Below are positions 1 to 14,700 of a stretch of DNA of 64,000 nt, one piece after another. The stretch spans positions 12,542,001-12,606,000 of the forward strand of contig NC_135127.1 in NCBI RefSeq assembly GCF_050908995.1, read 5' to 3'. A program made the position numbers and the translations under genes. The notes under the pieces are model-generated. The model was given only the letters and a program-made list of their open reading frames with translations. It had not been told where the DNA came from and did no database searches. The stretch comes from Andrena cerasifolii. Lineage: Eukaryota > Arthropoda > Insecta > Hymenoptera > Andrenidae. The stretch's first letter is position 1. Each line of letters opens with the position of its first letter.

Positions 1-3000
1 GGAACCACGGTGATCGCAATGAATCAGTACTATCCAGACAATCGGAGCACCGAAAGAATTACTCTTTAAGATGGATCGTGCGAGTGAATATCAATAGTTG
101 TGGAAGAGGTAGTAGAGGTAGAAGCTTTCCATTCAAAGTCCCTACTTCGAATCCATTCCCTATTCGAAAAAACGGCTTGAAGCTTGAAACTTTTTTTCGG
201 CTTTGCTCCTTCTTGCCGCAGCTTGTAACTACTCCCGCGAAAATAGTCTCGCGAACGACCGGATATTCCAGCGTTGAAGTTCTCGATCCTTTCAGCGGGG
301 ACGAAAAGAACCGGCTTCCATTCGGCGAGCGTAAAAGGAGCTGGCTGAACGGCAACGGGAAAGCGCCACTTAGAGCGTTGTTAAACGTTTAAAGTCAACG
401 TAAAACCGGGTGCAGTAGCTACCGCGACTACTTACGGAGCTCGCCGACTAATTTCATTAGCCGCTACCCAATACCACCGTTTTATCGCGTTATGAATAAT
501 TAAGGAACTCGTAATTGACGCTTTTACCTGCCCTAAACGAACGGAAGATCCTCGTTGGAGTTTACGTTGGTCGGTGCTTGAGACGCGAGTCGTAGCCAGT
601 TACATTTCGTACCGTTGTTCGCCAGATGGATTGAATTAGTAGGCAACTATTTCCCTCGTTCGCTTAACAAGCAGTGGAAAGCACAACAGTTTGGATAAAT
701 CGGTTACAGCCGTCGGAGCAGCGCGCCGCAAGCCGTGAAAAAAGAAGGCTTTGGCTGGTTCTCAATGAAATCATTAAGTTGCACGCGGGCCGAGTGCGTC
801 GCGTGCTACCGATCGATTAATCTTTCCAGGTAATCCTGGAGGCGGCCGATCAGCAGCCAGGATCACATCGGATTAGAAGGGCGATTAAGCAACGACCACG
901 CGACAAGCTGGCCAGCCTTATTCCGCGTAAGTAATGTCGGTTGCGGTCTTCCACGGCTGAAACCGTGCCCCTTCAAGGCTGCCACCAAACCTGCGCCGCT
1001 GTACGAACAGCTCGAGTCGCTCCAGCACCACTCGTCTCAACTAGGAATATTATAGACGGTGTTCCGAGAGGACAGCGTGAACAATGGTGAAGGAAGAAGC
1101 CGTGGAAGTAACGAGCCTAATTCCGCGATGCAGCGAGGGCTTTGAAGGGACGTGCGAGGCTTGCGAGAGATTGCAGAGGGTGGAATACAGCAGGGATGGT
1201 CGAAACTTGTCAGTGATCGGCTCGAAGGCGACCGTTCTTCGAAGTAAGCACGGTGGATACGAAGCGCGTGCACGGACTTATTTCTCCGCGTTAACCAACC
1301 CTCCGGGGAGGAGGCTTCCAACGGGATCGCGTGGTTGGAAAGAAAATCGCGGGAAACGGAGCGCGTAACCGGAGAGAACTCGCCGGGAAATGAAGGGACC
1401 GAGATACGAAGGGAGAATCTCGTATCCGGAGGAATAAAAAGAGGAGTGGGCAGAGAGCGGAGGCAAAGGATAGTGCAGTATTACAATTTCAAATGCAATT
1501 GTTTCGGCGCCCGGCCTCGACGGACCGCTCGACCTATCGAACTCGAAACGACGACACCGTAAAACAGTCGCCGCGAGCGCCGGCAACTGCGCGCCACGGT
1601 TTTTCCGTTCGCCTGCCCCGCTGTTTCGCATTACCAGGATTAAACAGCTCGGAAAATGGCGCTGATATAAACGATTCGATGGAGGCTGCGAATCCTCCGA
1701 TAAGTCGCCGGAGCTAGCACGTCGCTCTTAAAATAATGAAACGTCCTTTCCCGGGCGGGAGCTTCTTAATTGGATGAAAACAATTAACGCGAGCCCGTGG
1801 TTCGCGCGCAGGATCCTTTCGATGGTCTGCCTGAATTGCATTTCGTTATTAGGTACGTTTTCTTTCGAATCTAGAGACGCGGTAACGTTTCGACGCCAAG
1901 TACATGAAAGACACCCTGTGTATGTCGACTGTCGACAATGTTTTTAAATGGGATTCTTTTTGATGTTTAATTAAAATCTCCGCGATACGAGTAATGGAAT
2001 GTATATGAACTTGCAGCTCATTTTGATTTCACAACTTTTTTTTATTTTGTAATAATTATTATCTTCTATTTTTGTGATTTATTCGATAATACTCTTTTCA
2101 GTCCTCGACTTTTTCATGTACTTGGCTTATTTTTTTTACTTTTTTGAAGTTTTTTATGGGGATAGAACTCCGCACACTCGATATGGTCGATTTAACGGAC
2201 AGCAGGGTAGATTTGCTTCGCCGTCGATCGAAAGGGGAGATGGAGGTGAGGAGAGCGATAAAACACAATGCGCGAATTACAAGCCGTTCAGACTTGACAA
2301 AGTTTATCGGATAAATGATATTTCGATGCAGCCGTGGGCAATGTCGTTGGAACCGTTCGAACTGCGTGTAACGAATTGCGTTTCCATTCGAGCAGGAAAA
2401 ACGATTCGTCGACGAGTCTGGCTGGGCCGGGTCGTAACTGGGGCGAGCGTGTCATCGACAGTGTTGCCGGGAAAAGAAAAATGATTCCTCGGCAGCGACC
2501 CGCTGGGAGGGGTAATGAAAATGTTAATTGAAAGTGGGACGGTTCGATTGCCCAATTAAGCCCGTTAATCATCCTGGAATGCCCGAATTGCTCCGGGAGA
2601 AGGAATTGAAGTGAAATATCGCGCGGGTTCTCGCGGTGGCAGGAAAAATCGTTTCGATGATAGCGCAGGCGGCAATCTGCCCTCGGGGGCGATTCGATGG
2701 GAGGCGCTTCATTAAATTCGAGTGCGCCTAAATATTCCCCGAGTATATCGACGCGTCAACGAGATGGAGCTCGGCCAAGGGATTAACCCAGAATGTCGAG
2801 GTCGCGGTGCGAAGATCTGGAGCATCGATAGGCCGTCGACATTCGATTCTGCCCAGCCCTTTCTTACGCCTGCCTGCAACCCGCGCCGCACGATTTCGAA
2901 TCAGCCAACCCGCACACGTACAATTTCGCTCCAGCCGTGCCAGGCTTTTTGATTAAACGGAAAACCTGCCTTTCCGACCAAATGAATTTCCCCTTTCTTT

Positions 3001-5040
3001 TCCAAGCCCAACGTCCTAGACCACCCTACACCATACCTAGCCGCATGCCGCAGTTCTGGATGCGCCGACCAGCTGCAACCTGCTAGCTGACGATACCACT
3101 GTGAATTCCCCGGGAGGCAAGCGGGAGAACTGGCTACGCGCCGATCCCGCGCGAACCATCTAATGACTGCGTTTCAGCGGAGCGCGACGGGGGTGAGACG
3201 TTTCGAATCAAACGACTCTAATAGTACGCAATTTTCCATCTCGTAGTCGGTTGACTTGTACATACATCTGCGTCCCACGCTATTACCGGGGAGCCTGGAA
3301 TCAGCTGCATTTCTTGTGGACCTTGTGTACAGTTCACAATTGGATAGAAGTTTACTTTACATTTGCGCGGGTAACGACAGACATAGATCATTCGAGATTT
3401 CCTAGTCGCGTGGGCGATCCTGTGCTTGCTTGGAGGTTGGCAACGGATGTCGACGAACACGCGAACAAAGAGGGAGGTACCGCGAACATCGTTCCAGGCG
3501 CAGATATTCCTCGGTCTTCTTCGCGGGTCTCATTTACATATCAGTTAGCCCGTAGTGAAATGTCCCGTCTTACGAGCTCCCTTCGTCTTCCCGTGCCTTT
3601 CTTCCTCCCCTTGTTTACTTTACATTTGCTGTAAAGGCTACTCCGTCGACGTCGCGAGATTCCGCCGTGGAATTTCCATAACAACCCCAACCACGGCCCT
3701 TCGAGCGCAGGACGCCGAGGAAACTGTGCGTCGGCGCGGTGCTTATCTTTTCGTTTCGTCTCGCGATAGTTTCAGTCGTCCCTTCGCGTTTGGTGATTGG
3801 CGTACTTGCAGAGGTTTGCCTCGCATCGAGGGTTGTATAAAATAACTGTAAAGCCTCGCTTTCTCTTCGAGGGGAATCAGTTTGCGAGATCTTCTCCCTT
3901 TTCGTCGACAGAGCGTTTCCACTCCGCGAAATGCTAGCGATTTATCGAACAGGGGCGGGAAATCACGGAAGAACGAGCAGGTCTGGGCTCGAAGACGCGT
4001 TGCGTCGGGCTACCGAGACGAATGGGCTGAAATACGGGGAAGGAGTGGCTGGTATTAAGCAGCTGCTTCCTACGCGCCGGCTAAGGGCTAGGTAGATAGC
4101 GCGGATACTAGCGGCGAGGTTGGTAGATAGAGAGCCGATGGAAACACCTCGAGGACGCTCCGTTTCGGAGCAAGGGGGCGGAACATCGGAACGAAACACT
4201 ACGGAACGATAAATCTAAGCTGCAGCGTCCATGTTTTGCGCATTCGGTTGGCTAGCGTCCATAAATTTCGCCGGTATCCTGGATCTCCGCGCAGCCTCGA
4301 GGGAACGAGCGACTACTCGAAGCCGCGTTCGCGACTTTCCCTCCCCCATCGATTCGGATCGCTCGAGGAAACCGTTTCGGTCGGAGGAGAACCCCCGCCA
4401 ACTAGAATCTGTATCTTCAATTCGCCAACTAGATGCTGCTTCTGCTCGATTACCCTCTGGCTTCGGTATCCAAAACTTCCATACGAAAAACTCGCCTTCA
4501 TTAGGCATCATTAGTGGTGATACGAGACTCGGGGCGAGGGTGTGCAACGAACGTTCCTCGACAGAAAAAGCTCGCCTGTTTAACAAGACGCGGCGGCGTT
4601 CCTCGAGAAAGCACAGCTCCGTCACTGAGACGGATTAATAACTTGCTGTTTACCAGCTTCCTTTCCTCTTCCCACCCCGTTCGCAGCATTTCAACCGTCC
4701 GGGGAGACGTAAAAACGTCATCACCTTTCTTCAATCCGACTGAACGGCACGAGCTCGCGTTTGCACGCGCGAAGGGGAGAGGCTCTGTCAGGAGATTCGT
4801 AATCTGTTTCCTCGAAGACGAATCTTCCCGGAGCGCGACAATCGCGTCGCGCCTCGTTATCGCGACGAGCTTCTTTCCTCGTCTGACGCACCGCATTGTT
4901 CGCTCGGCGGAGGCGCGAAATTAAGGCTCCCCCAGACCGACGCGATTTATCCGCAAGCGGAGCGGCAACGGAATTTCCGCAGCGGCAGCGGTAGCGGAAT
5001 TCGTGTGTATGCTCACACCGCACAGTGTCGCGGCACGTGT
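1..5040. other. Non-coding, GC-balanced DNA with one T-rich patch
   Basis: Open frames here are at most about 136 codons, overlap on both strands, and are rich in Arg, Ser and Pro, as expected of chance frames in CpG-rich DNA. None resembles a known family. The only textural break is a T-rich stretch at about 1920-2160 with several runs of T. I see no gene, RNA or clear repeat. Confidence 0.6.
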
Positions 5041-5758
5041 TCAAAAAGCAAAAATTTATTTATTTTTAAAAGACACTGAGCTTTGAATTCCTTCAGATTC
5101 AACCGATAGTGATCAAGATGTATAATAAGAATGAATAATTTAAAATTCATTATCAATACGAATTATTTAAAAAATTAATTTTATTTGTTTATAATTGTTT
5201 CATATGTTTCTTATTAATTTGTGTTTAAATATATTTAAAAAATTATATATTTTATTTGTTTTACAAAAGTATGCACGATATGATTAACTAATAAATATTA
5301 CGTTCAAAGTTATATTTTAATGAATTATTTTATATTAAAAATTATTATTTTTTGTGTACAAATATGATTAACATATCAATTACACGTAAATGACTGTATC
5401 TTAATGGAAAATTGATTGTTTTTCTTATATACTCGTTACACTGTGCAAAATGGGTTGTACGTATCAATTTTTACCTCGGAAACTATTTGTCCGATTTAGC
5501 TGATTCCTCTTTTATTTTAATCTAGAAGAATCCGCATTCCTGAATAATTTTTTTCCGGATGAAAAATCATTTTTATAGCAGTGAAAATTATAAACAAAGT
5601 CTTGTTTCGCAATTTTTGGCTCGTGGTCCCGATTTTTAAAATCTGAAAAAATACTACCATATTCCCTGAAGTGTTTTCTATAAAGTAAGCCTATCTGGTG
5701 GTAATTTGATAACCTCAAAAATGACATAATTCGAGCCATAATTAGGGGAATTATATCG
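5041..5758. repeat. AT-rich block of unknown origin, possibly an old insertion
   Basis: Base composition changes abruptly at about 5040 from CpG-rich to strongly AT-rich, and returns just before the short palindrome TCACTGAACAGTGA at 5759-5772. Inside, 5165-5190 and 5233-5261 are imperfect direct copies of an ATTTAAAAAATTA...TTTATTTGTTT segment. On the minus strand a 75-codon ATG frame (5739-5512) has a normal-looking amino acid mix but matches nothing I know. No convincing terminal inverted repeats were found; GCACAGTGT near 5024 and ACACTGTGC near 5437 form only a 9-bp pair. The block may be a decayed transposon or another insertion. Confidence 0.45.
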
Positions 5759-8700
5759 TCACTGAACAGTGAGCGGTCGCCACATCGATAGACGAGATCG
5801 CATCACCTCCAATTGGCAGTGAAAAAATGCCTCGGAGAGCGGAGAAATTTCACCGGCACGCATAGTAAACTGCCGCGTATCCATCGCGGCAAAATATCCG
5901 CTGCCGCCGCGAATATTCGCGTTGATTTTGGGGGAGCCTTTATGCAAAGAAATTAACGCCGCGACGCGTGGCGACGGCTAAAACAATGCCAGCGAATGCT
6001 CCGATTTACGGTCCACGCGACGAGTACACTTTTCCCACGAACGATGTGGTTGGAATTTTACAACGCTTCAGCTTACCAGTAAGCGGCTCTCAGACGGGAC
6101 TTGCAGCTTGGGAAATATTTTCTTTTATCGAGGAAAGGGGACTGAGAAACAGGATTTGTATCAGGCGCGTCGGCTGCATGTTACGCGACATTGAACGCGA
6201 CAAGTTCGCGAGTGGCAAGAGAAGATTGATTGAGTTTCGCTGGCCGGTGTTATTGCTTGCTGTTACTTGACCGTAAAAGTGCAGCGGGAGGAGTTCCCTC
6301 TCCGGAGCGGAAGGGTGGATGCAAGTAGCCGGCGGTACCCTTGTAAGCGAAATCCCCGGGGTCTTGTTCGCCTCCAGATCACGGGAAAAACGAATCCCTG
6401 ACGGCGGAGGCGCGTAAAGATCGCAGGAGCGTCCCTAGGGGGCTGGTCTCGCAGATTTCTCCGTATGAGCCGAGCGGTAGGTAGGACGGAATCGTAAAAT
6501 TCGACGGGCTTTCGTAGATTTCGGTCGTTCGTGACGTTACGACGACGTCATGCCCGATGTTGCTACTTCGATCCGCAGGAACGTTAAACCGAGCCGCCAT
6601 GCTGGCCGTCAATTGGCAACTGGCCAACTGCGCGCAGCTCTAGCTTCTGCTCTAGCGCTCGACGATGTCTAACTGGTAAAACTGCGAATCGACTGGGGCG
6701 AAAGGGTCCGAGTAACTGCGCGAGGGAACGCGTGTTTTCTGGATTTACTAGATCCGAGGGCATCGTTGCCCTTGGGATGCGTTGTACGGGCTGTTCGGGT
6801 AGTACGGCATTGATAGTAGTGGAGAGAGGCTTGTTCCATTTCTTTACGGCTTTACCCTCGCACTTCCCCAGCAATTCTAACCTTTGCACTCTCTGGAATC
6901 AAAGGCTAACGCGCTGGATCGGATTACCGCGATTAGAGACAGCTCGAAATCGTTAACCGAGCTCGAGTAACGTGGAAGGTGGAGTATTTCCTCGCGTAAT
7001 CCCCTATCTTGCTTGGAATACTCAAAGTCCGCCGCGATAAACTCTGCTTCGCGTTAGTTCGTTACGTTATGGCTGGAGATTTTCAGAAACTGGCCGAGCT
7101 CGCTGAGCTCCCCCCAACTCTCGTTTCAGCTGCGAGCGAACCGCAATCGGCTACCGCATCTGCAGTTATTATTTCGGAGATTAGATCTTGCGCTCTCGTT
7201 CGGCCGCATTCGAACAATCAAGCTCGTGTAACGCGGATGTTTGGTGCGCGGTGAAAGACATGGGCGCATCAGTGCTTTGCATTGCGCGTAATTTTCGTGT
7301 AAACTTGCACGTACACGGTACGCCGGTTCTCTGTTGAAGAGAATGGAAGCCATTCGCGAACCGATCATCATTCTCGTAAACAGTCGAGCTAATGAAACGC
7401 TGATTGCCTGATAAATTACATATCGCTGCTCGTTCCCCTCTGCAGATTCGATCTCTCGGGATTCTGTCTCGAGTAACAGATTAAATATACCGACGTACCT
7501 ACGATCGAACTGCGAACGTAATTATTCTCCTACGTCTGGTCGACCCAGCTTTTTGCCACCGAGAAGCACCGTTTCACTGGGATGGGAAAGAGCAAACAGG
7601 GGCGGGCGAAAGCACACGGTTTTTCCTCCCGAAACGATGCGCCATCTCTCGTGAGATTATAACAGGTTTTGATATTAAAAATTCCACAGACAAGGAGCGG
7701 CAGAGGATGTTAATTACGCAGTCGTGAAAAATAAAACAGAGTAATTAATATCACGTGGCAGGGCCCCGGCGATAAATAATACTAGACTCCTATTTCGGAT
7801 CCTCTCGTCGCTCTGTCGTTCTCGTCGACCACCATTTCTCTTCATCCACGACCCCTCCGCGAGCCACCCTCTTAGTGTATCCATTAACTCCGCGTTACAC
7901 GATATCTCGCAGTCGGAACGGAATAGTATCAGGGTCAACGAGGGAAAAAGAAGACCGATGAGGGTCCGCTGCTGATGATATATCTCGGGCAGGCGTCCAA
8001 TTTCCTTTGAAGTTCGCAGATTAACTGGCTTCGGCCATGATGCGTGAGAGGAGCGCGAACAAAGAATCTGGCATTAGCGACGAATTTTCTCGCAGCGAAG
8101 GGCCAAATAAGACGAATAGGCAATGCAAGTTCCACTAGCAGTGAATTCGCAGAGTTTCTACGTAATAGGCAGACAATTACACGAGAACTTGAACAACTGG
8201 CTGGTTCAGTGATGTGCTCGTTAAACTTCCAAAGAGATTTACAAGGTCGTCGCGTGTAACGTATGAAAATGGAGACTAGTGCGAGGCTTGTAAAGCGTGC
8301 GAAATATCTGCCGCGAGAAAGATGTAACGTGGAGCTAGGACAAATAGGAAATACTCGAAAGAGCTGTTTGATACACACGCCTCTGGTCCCAGGGCGCGTT
8401 ATCGTCTAGCAATATGTTGCCTTCGAATTCCCTATAATCCTTTTATCGGGACACGTGTTTTTTTTCCACAGTTCCCCTCGCAGCCGTACACTACAGAGGA
8501 AAATCCTTCGTTATCATCGGCCCTTATCGCTGCCCGGCACTTCCATCCTCGAACCCTTTCAGCACGTGGGCGTTTTTATTAATTTCAACAAACTCTCCAG
8601 CTTATCGCCGATCAAACGTCCCACCACCCGTACGGACGAACAGAAAAATCATGGAAATACGTCCGACAGGGGGTCGTGCACGCGATAGCGACGTGCAACG

Positions 8701-11700
8701 AAGAGACCGCGCGACACGTGGAGGGCGAGAAAAAGAGCGTAGCAAAACGGTATTCAACGGTTCGTGGACAGCGATAACTGTGGCGTAACGATCAAATCGG
8801 CGCGTACGAGGCCGTAGCGCGCGCTCGGGCAATGGGGAATAAAAATAAAGGCAGCCTTGATCCTAGAGACACGTTTATCGACGACTTGCTTGAAAAGCTG
8901 GCGGATCGTAAAGCAGTCAACGGGAAAACGTCGTCCCGCCACTGACCTACGACTACTGTTCATCAACCGACGGGTAATATCGAACGACGTTAATAAGGCC
9001 CGCCCGCGTTTCACCTGGTCGTCGAAATATCGACACCATTACGCAGCTTGCAAGATGTTTACGAGGCTGCAGCGGTTACTCTTCCTCCGAGGAAACACCG
9101 ACTACGAGCAGCGTCGTCGCTCGTAAAGCGCCAACGAACCGGAGCTGGAATAACGCTCTGCTTTATCGCTGGTAAAAAGCGAGGGCATAAATTTTCCAGG
9201 CACGCCGCGAAATTCGGTTACGTGTGCGATGGGCGAAAGGGAATCGGCGCGAAGGCGGAGAACCGTGGGAAGGGCGATGCTCGCTCGCGATTCGCCTTCA
9301 AGGTCCAAGCGCGAATCGAGTCGAAGTAGGTTCCCCGTGAAGCTAAAGCAGAGCCACCGGCTCGGATGCGATTTGCAAGCGGGCAGGTCGAAAAGTGAAA
9401 TAACCCAGCCCGGTCCGACATGTATTCAATAATCGTTGACCTCGATCACTTAATCGGGTCAAGAGGGACGCGTGTAGGATGCTCGTCGGTGGTCTCGGTG
9501 TCGATTTGACCCTCGATTAATTCCAGCTCGACGTGACGGCCGGCGCGGATTGAAATTTCCATCGACGGACCTGGCGCGCCGTGGAGAGCGGCTCGAAACG
9601 ACTGAACTTGATAAGCCGTCGCAGCGAGCGATCTTCGGTTTTACGAGGCTGATCTGTGCATAGGTAGATGGAACGCATAGGTCGCGCGTCCACGTGACGT
9701 GCCCGTCGTTCTCGACAGACGTCGAGGAGCGTTCCCGTGAATTTATCGAGTGTCATATCGAGTGCTGTCACCCCTCCCTCCCCCCGGACCTATCGCGTCC
9801 ATCTCCCGGCCGCGTAAAGTGGGCCAAGATAATCGTTTAGATAACCAGCAGCCCTGACACGCGCACCACCTTCCTCGTCGCAACGTATGCCTCCCTTTGC
9901 GTCGCACCCTTCCTTTTTACGACGATCCCTCGCTCCTTCGTAAATTCTCCGCGCGAACGGTTTATCGCGAGCTCCGAAATCAGTAGGTGTTCCACGGATG
10001 AACGATTCGTAAAATCTCCCTCTCCGTCCCTTCTGCTCTGCCACCCGGAGTCCGAGGAAATCGATTTTCGACTTCGAATGGCTCCGATTATTTATGGGAT
10101 CATCGCACTTTAATTTTGCACACCAGAAAGAGAGGACGAAGAGGCCGAACAAACGGTGGTGTTGCCACCGCTCACGTTGCAGAGGAAACCGCGATAAGAT
10201 TTCCACCCTTTGTGCGTTCCGCTCCCCGTTTGGGAAAGGCGCGAAAAACCTTTCGCGCGGCAAGTGCACCGATAAATTTAATCAGCGGACGGCCGACGAA
10301 AATCGCAATCTTTCCCGGCGACGTGTGTACACCGACCGTTCAAACAGTCTCCCCAGCTGGTTCTCGGTTTAGCGGGGACGAGCATCCGAGGAATTTCCGC
10401 GGACGAAGAGGGAATTTCTCTGGGCGAGGGCAATGCAAACACTAGTCGGCCCTCCCGATTGCTTGCGGTCGCGCGAAATGAAAAGAAAGGATCGCGTCGA
10501 GTGTTTTCCGATGGAGCGGAAGGGACGTGGACGGCGTGGCCCCGCGAGCTGCTCCGCTGTTCGGCAACCAACCGCTAATTGCTTTCTTTTCCCCCATGGG
10601 CCGAGAGTTAAAAGCGCCGCGATCCTCCTCGTGTCCTCTTAATTCCCTTCTTAATTCCCTCTACTAGCTTTGCCGTCCCAATTAGATCCAGGCTACCCTC
10701 TTCCGCCTGCCGTTCGACGCTTTCTTTCCGCTAAACGATGTCATTGTCGTGGACGAATCGCGCGCGACCCTTTGGAAATCTAAGCCAACAGGAAACGTCC
10801 GGGACTCGCGCGATTATTCCGAGTCGCGGTTTCGCCTACAGGGCCATCCCTTATTCATTATTCATGAGATCGAGCCGAGTCTCGCTCACGATCCCGAGTA
10901 CGTGTCCTTCCGCCTCCCAGTGTCCTCGGGTTTCGCGCAGGACACGCAGGAATTCCGCAGTGTATCCGCTGGATTTTCTTATCCGTGCTTCGCGGGAGCC
11001 GTTTAACGTCTCTCGGAGGATCCCTAACGCCATGTCACTATTAAATTATCGACAGAGGCGTGGCAAATTATTTCCCGAGTGGAATACGTCAACTGTAGAC
11101 GTTCCGGACGAAGTGTTGCTTCGATCCTTGCTACGATTATCCCGACTGTTAGTCGCCTCCGGGCTGGCTTCCAACTTGCTAGACTTTCATCCGTTCGATT
11201 GGTCGACGAAAGAAAAGGAAGAGTTTCGGATCGGACTTATTGTGCTGGTGGGCAACATCTGGCGGCAAAGTTTCTGCCCGCAACAACGATATCGCGGACG
11301 ATGGGGCTGGAAAATTCGTGTCGGTGGCTTCTAGGTATCGTTTGACCGGATATATGTTCCTCGTTTACCGCGTGCTTCCGCGGGAACCGTGTGTTTCCGA
11401 CGTTCGTGAGCTATACGGCGCTGAAACTTTTCGTCCGCGCTGCAGCGTTTCGTTACGAGATCGCCGCAGGTTCGGCTGCTCGATTATCGATGCCGCGATA
11501 AACATATCGCTTTGATCGCAGCGCAACGCAGCTCTACGTTCTCCGTTAAAAGAGGAGCCCTTCGGCAGAAATCGAATGACGCGTTCGTCAATAAGGCGAT
11601 TCCTCGTGATCATGGCGGAGTCGTTAACCCGAATCGACACGGAGCAATGGACTATTCCGCTGTCGTAACAAGTGCCGATTGTCGATTCGATTAGCCCTCA

Positions 11701-14700
11701 TGGGAATCGACGTATTCAGAGGCTGTCAGCGTTGTACTCGACGTCACCGATTACGGAGGAGCAATACTCGATAGCTCGGTGGTTGAGGCAACGACGTGCA
11801 GAATCCTAGAGCCTCTGATGTCCGTTTCGATTTGCTTCGAGTCTATGAGAACTAGGGGAGCCCTTGCACGCGTATTCCAGGGCGACAGAGGCTGCTCGAA
11901 CGTCGGAATATCGAGATAAAAATACGTTAGGAGAAATCGGGTCGTCAATTACTGGGAAACTCATCGAGGCAAACATGCACGGTACTTGGGCGACGTTACA
12001 CCACGGTTTCGTTTACACCCAGCTCTCACGGTCGTTGTAGTGACGGGGATCGTTAAAATTTTACGAGCTAGCCCGTGTCCATGAACCGGGTTGCCGTATT
12101 CGGCGTTCGCGACTGCGGAGGCGTCGATATTCCCGTAATTGGAGCCACGATGCCCGCTGCAAAGCTGTCGTTTTCCAACAACTACCGACTCTTCCGTCGA
12201 ATGAAAGAATATTCGATAATTAACGCTCTCGCCCTACTCCGCAAATTAATGCCACCTTCTGCGACAAGGAAGCGAAGGTGGGACTTAACGAGAGGAATCA
12301 ACGGAATCATTTGACCACTCAGCCGGTGGCAAAAATTTCATTGAAGGTTTCCTTGCAACTGGCAATCTTAATGCGATTTAGAAGCAAGGGGAGCGTTCTG
12401 TTCGAGAGACCGATGCAATCCGATTCCAAGAACGCTTCCATTCCGGTCGCATTGCTCCAGACTATTACGGCAGTCTGCCGCCTGTCTGTTCGCGACGAAG
12501 TCCGCGATTGGATCGCAGCCATCTTCTCCGCGCTGCGTCTCGATCGAAGGATACGAGACACAGTGTCCGCGATTTAGATCCTATCGTCGTTTGCATATCG
12601 CTGCTTCCTGAACCCGCACGGGTTACCTCGGATTCATCTGGCAGCAGGTGATTTCTAATTTATAACGAGCTATTATTCTGCTGCCGCTCCGAGTCGTAAA
12701 CTGGATCGACACCCCCAATCTATAGTATAATCGTGATACTGTTCAGCAGGCACGAGTATTTGCATCTCTCGTGGACGTTCCCACTTTTGTGACACACGTT
12801 ACGTGGAGATTGCATAAAACGCGAGCGTGTGAAGCGAGATTTTTACACCTATTCTTCTCCCCGAGCCGGAAGACTCTTCTCTACGAGGCAGTAACCCTTT
12901 TACGCGCTCCAAAGAGCGATAACGGGGCTCGACGACGTTCACAGGCCCGCTAGTGCCCCTCGTCAACCCCTTCGCCGAGGAACTTACAGAGGAAAATGGA
13001 TGTGGAAGGTGGGATGATTGAAAACGCGTAGACACGTCGCGCTACGTGCGTCGATCGGCTCGGGAGCGTTACGTCGTCTACGGCGATTAAACGGAATAGC
13101 TTGTAAATTTAATATCTCCGCTTTATGAGCCCCATACGGGGCCCGAATTCAATGGATCTGTTCGATCGCGCGTGCAGGCGACTGGCGACGAGCCAACGAC
13201 CATGAGAACCCCTCCGACCCAGTGTTTCCACGAAAAACCATTTCAAAGATCAACAGCGAGACCTGCGAAGTCTGGTATTGGGTGACGTGCGGCGTAAAAC
13301 GCAGAAAAACGTGGCTCGCGCAGACTAGTCTGTCGTTAATTTTTCTAGCCGAAGCTTCTCGAGCAGGGTCGGTTGGTTCTGACAGAAGGTTTTCCAGACA
13401 CGTCTTCCCAGCGTGATTCACGGATTTGCCGGTATGACGAGCCATGTGGGCTTCCACTCAGAAATCGGCTTAGCGCCTTCCGCGATAAACCCACGCTTGC
13501 TGTCACACGCCACGAAAAAGACAGAATTACGGTCGCGTTCAAGCACCGCGTGGCACAAAAGGGAGGAAATCGCTTACCTACCACGGTAAATACGTTCGTG
13601 GATCACGGGTCCACGTGGATTGTGCGCTCGCCTGGAAAACTGATGGTGTTATTTTGAAATGCAGCTGCAGTCGCGCCCTTAAGGGTGTCTTCGCGCATTG
13701 GCTTCGTCTTCGAGATCGCCTCGAAGAAAAGTCTGAGAGAAGTTTTGCGATTCAAACGAGGCGGGACAGAGGTTCGCAGATGAAGGAAAGTGGCAGCGCA
13801 GGATTCGTGGCACGATCCTTCGTCGAGGATAATGCATATCGTTGGAGGAGAATCACGCCGCCTCTGAACGGGTGCGTTTCGTTCCCGGCAACTTCGTTTG
13901 CAAAATCGAACTGCGTCCACTTTTGCGAATCTCTCGTTCGCATCAGCGATTCCACGTTGGCGAGAGTGCGAGTCGAGATAAGGGGGTGGCGAGAACAACG
14001 GGCGAGGCGAAAGTTTTAACGACTTCGTACTCTCGTCGCGACTCTCCTCGCATAATTCGCAAAGTCCGCGAGGATGGCTTCATCTTCGGTGCGGGGGTTC
14101 GTGTTAAATCGCCGAGAAGGATTCAGTGTTTCCGTGGGATTCGTTTCTCTTCCTGCCGCTGGTTCTTGATGCGAAAGGAACTGGAACGCAATCGGCCTCT
14201 ACCGGGCGCCGCACAGTGGGCCGGATTCAAAATTTGCCGCGTTTTGGGTCTTTCTCTTACGATATCGGAATGAAATTTACGCCAAAAAATGGGAAAAAAT
14301 TATTGCTTTAGAAAAGGGGAATCGATGGCCGATGATCCCAATTTCCACTCGGGGATGATTACAAGTAATTCACGTAAGAATAACGGGCGACAATCGCGGC
14401 GAGCTGAACCGACCGCGACGGGAGACAAGATCGGAAAAGCAAAGAGGTGTTGAAAAGGGAATACAAAAGAGACGCTGACTGATATTTCCGCCATTTCTGT
14501 CCTGCGCGGGATCGCTCTGATAGGAGGCCGCGGATGGAGCATATCGCGATAAAATATCGGCCTCGTATCCGGTCGGTGGATTCGATGAAAATCTGGCTTC
14601 GCTAGCGATAAGTGATCGAGCGGACAGAGGTTAATGCGGCGTGCAGAGCCGGACCAGGCGGTTCCATATAAATTTGCGTTTACCCTGTTTATTACACGAG

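Noticed and set aside
10738..11334. 198-codon plus-strand open frame
   Set aside because: It is Arg/Ser-rich and has no recognised domain. A frame near 200 codons is expected once or so by chance in 64 kb of this composition.
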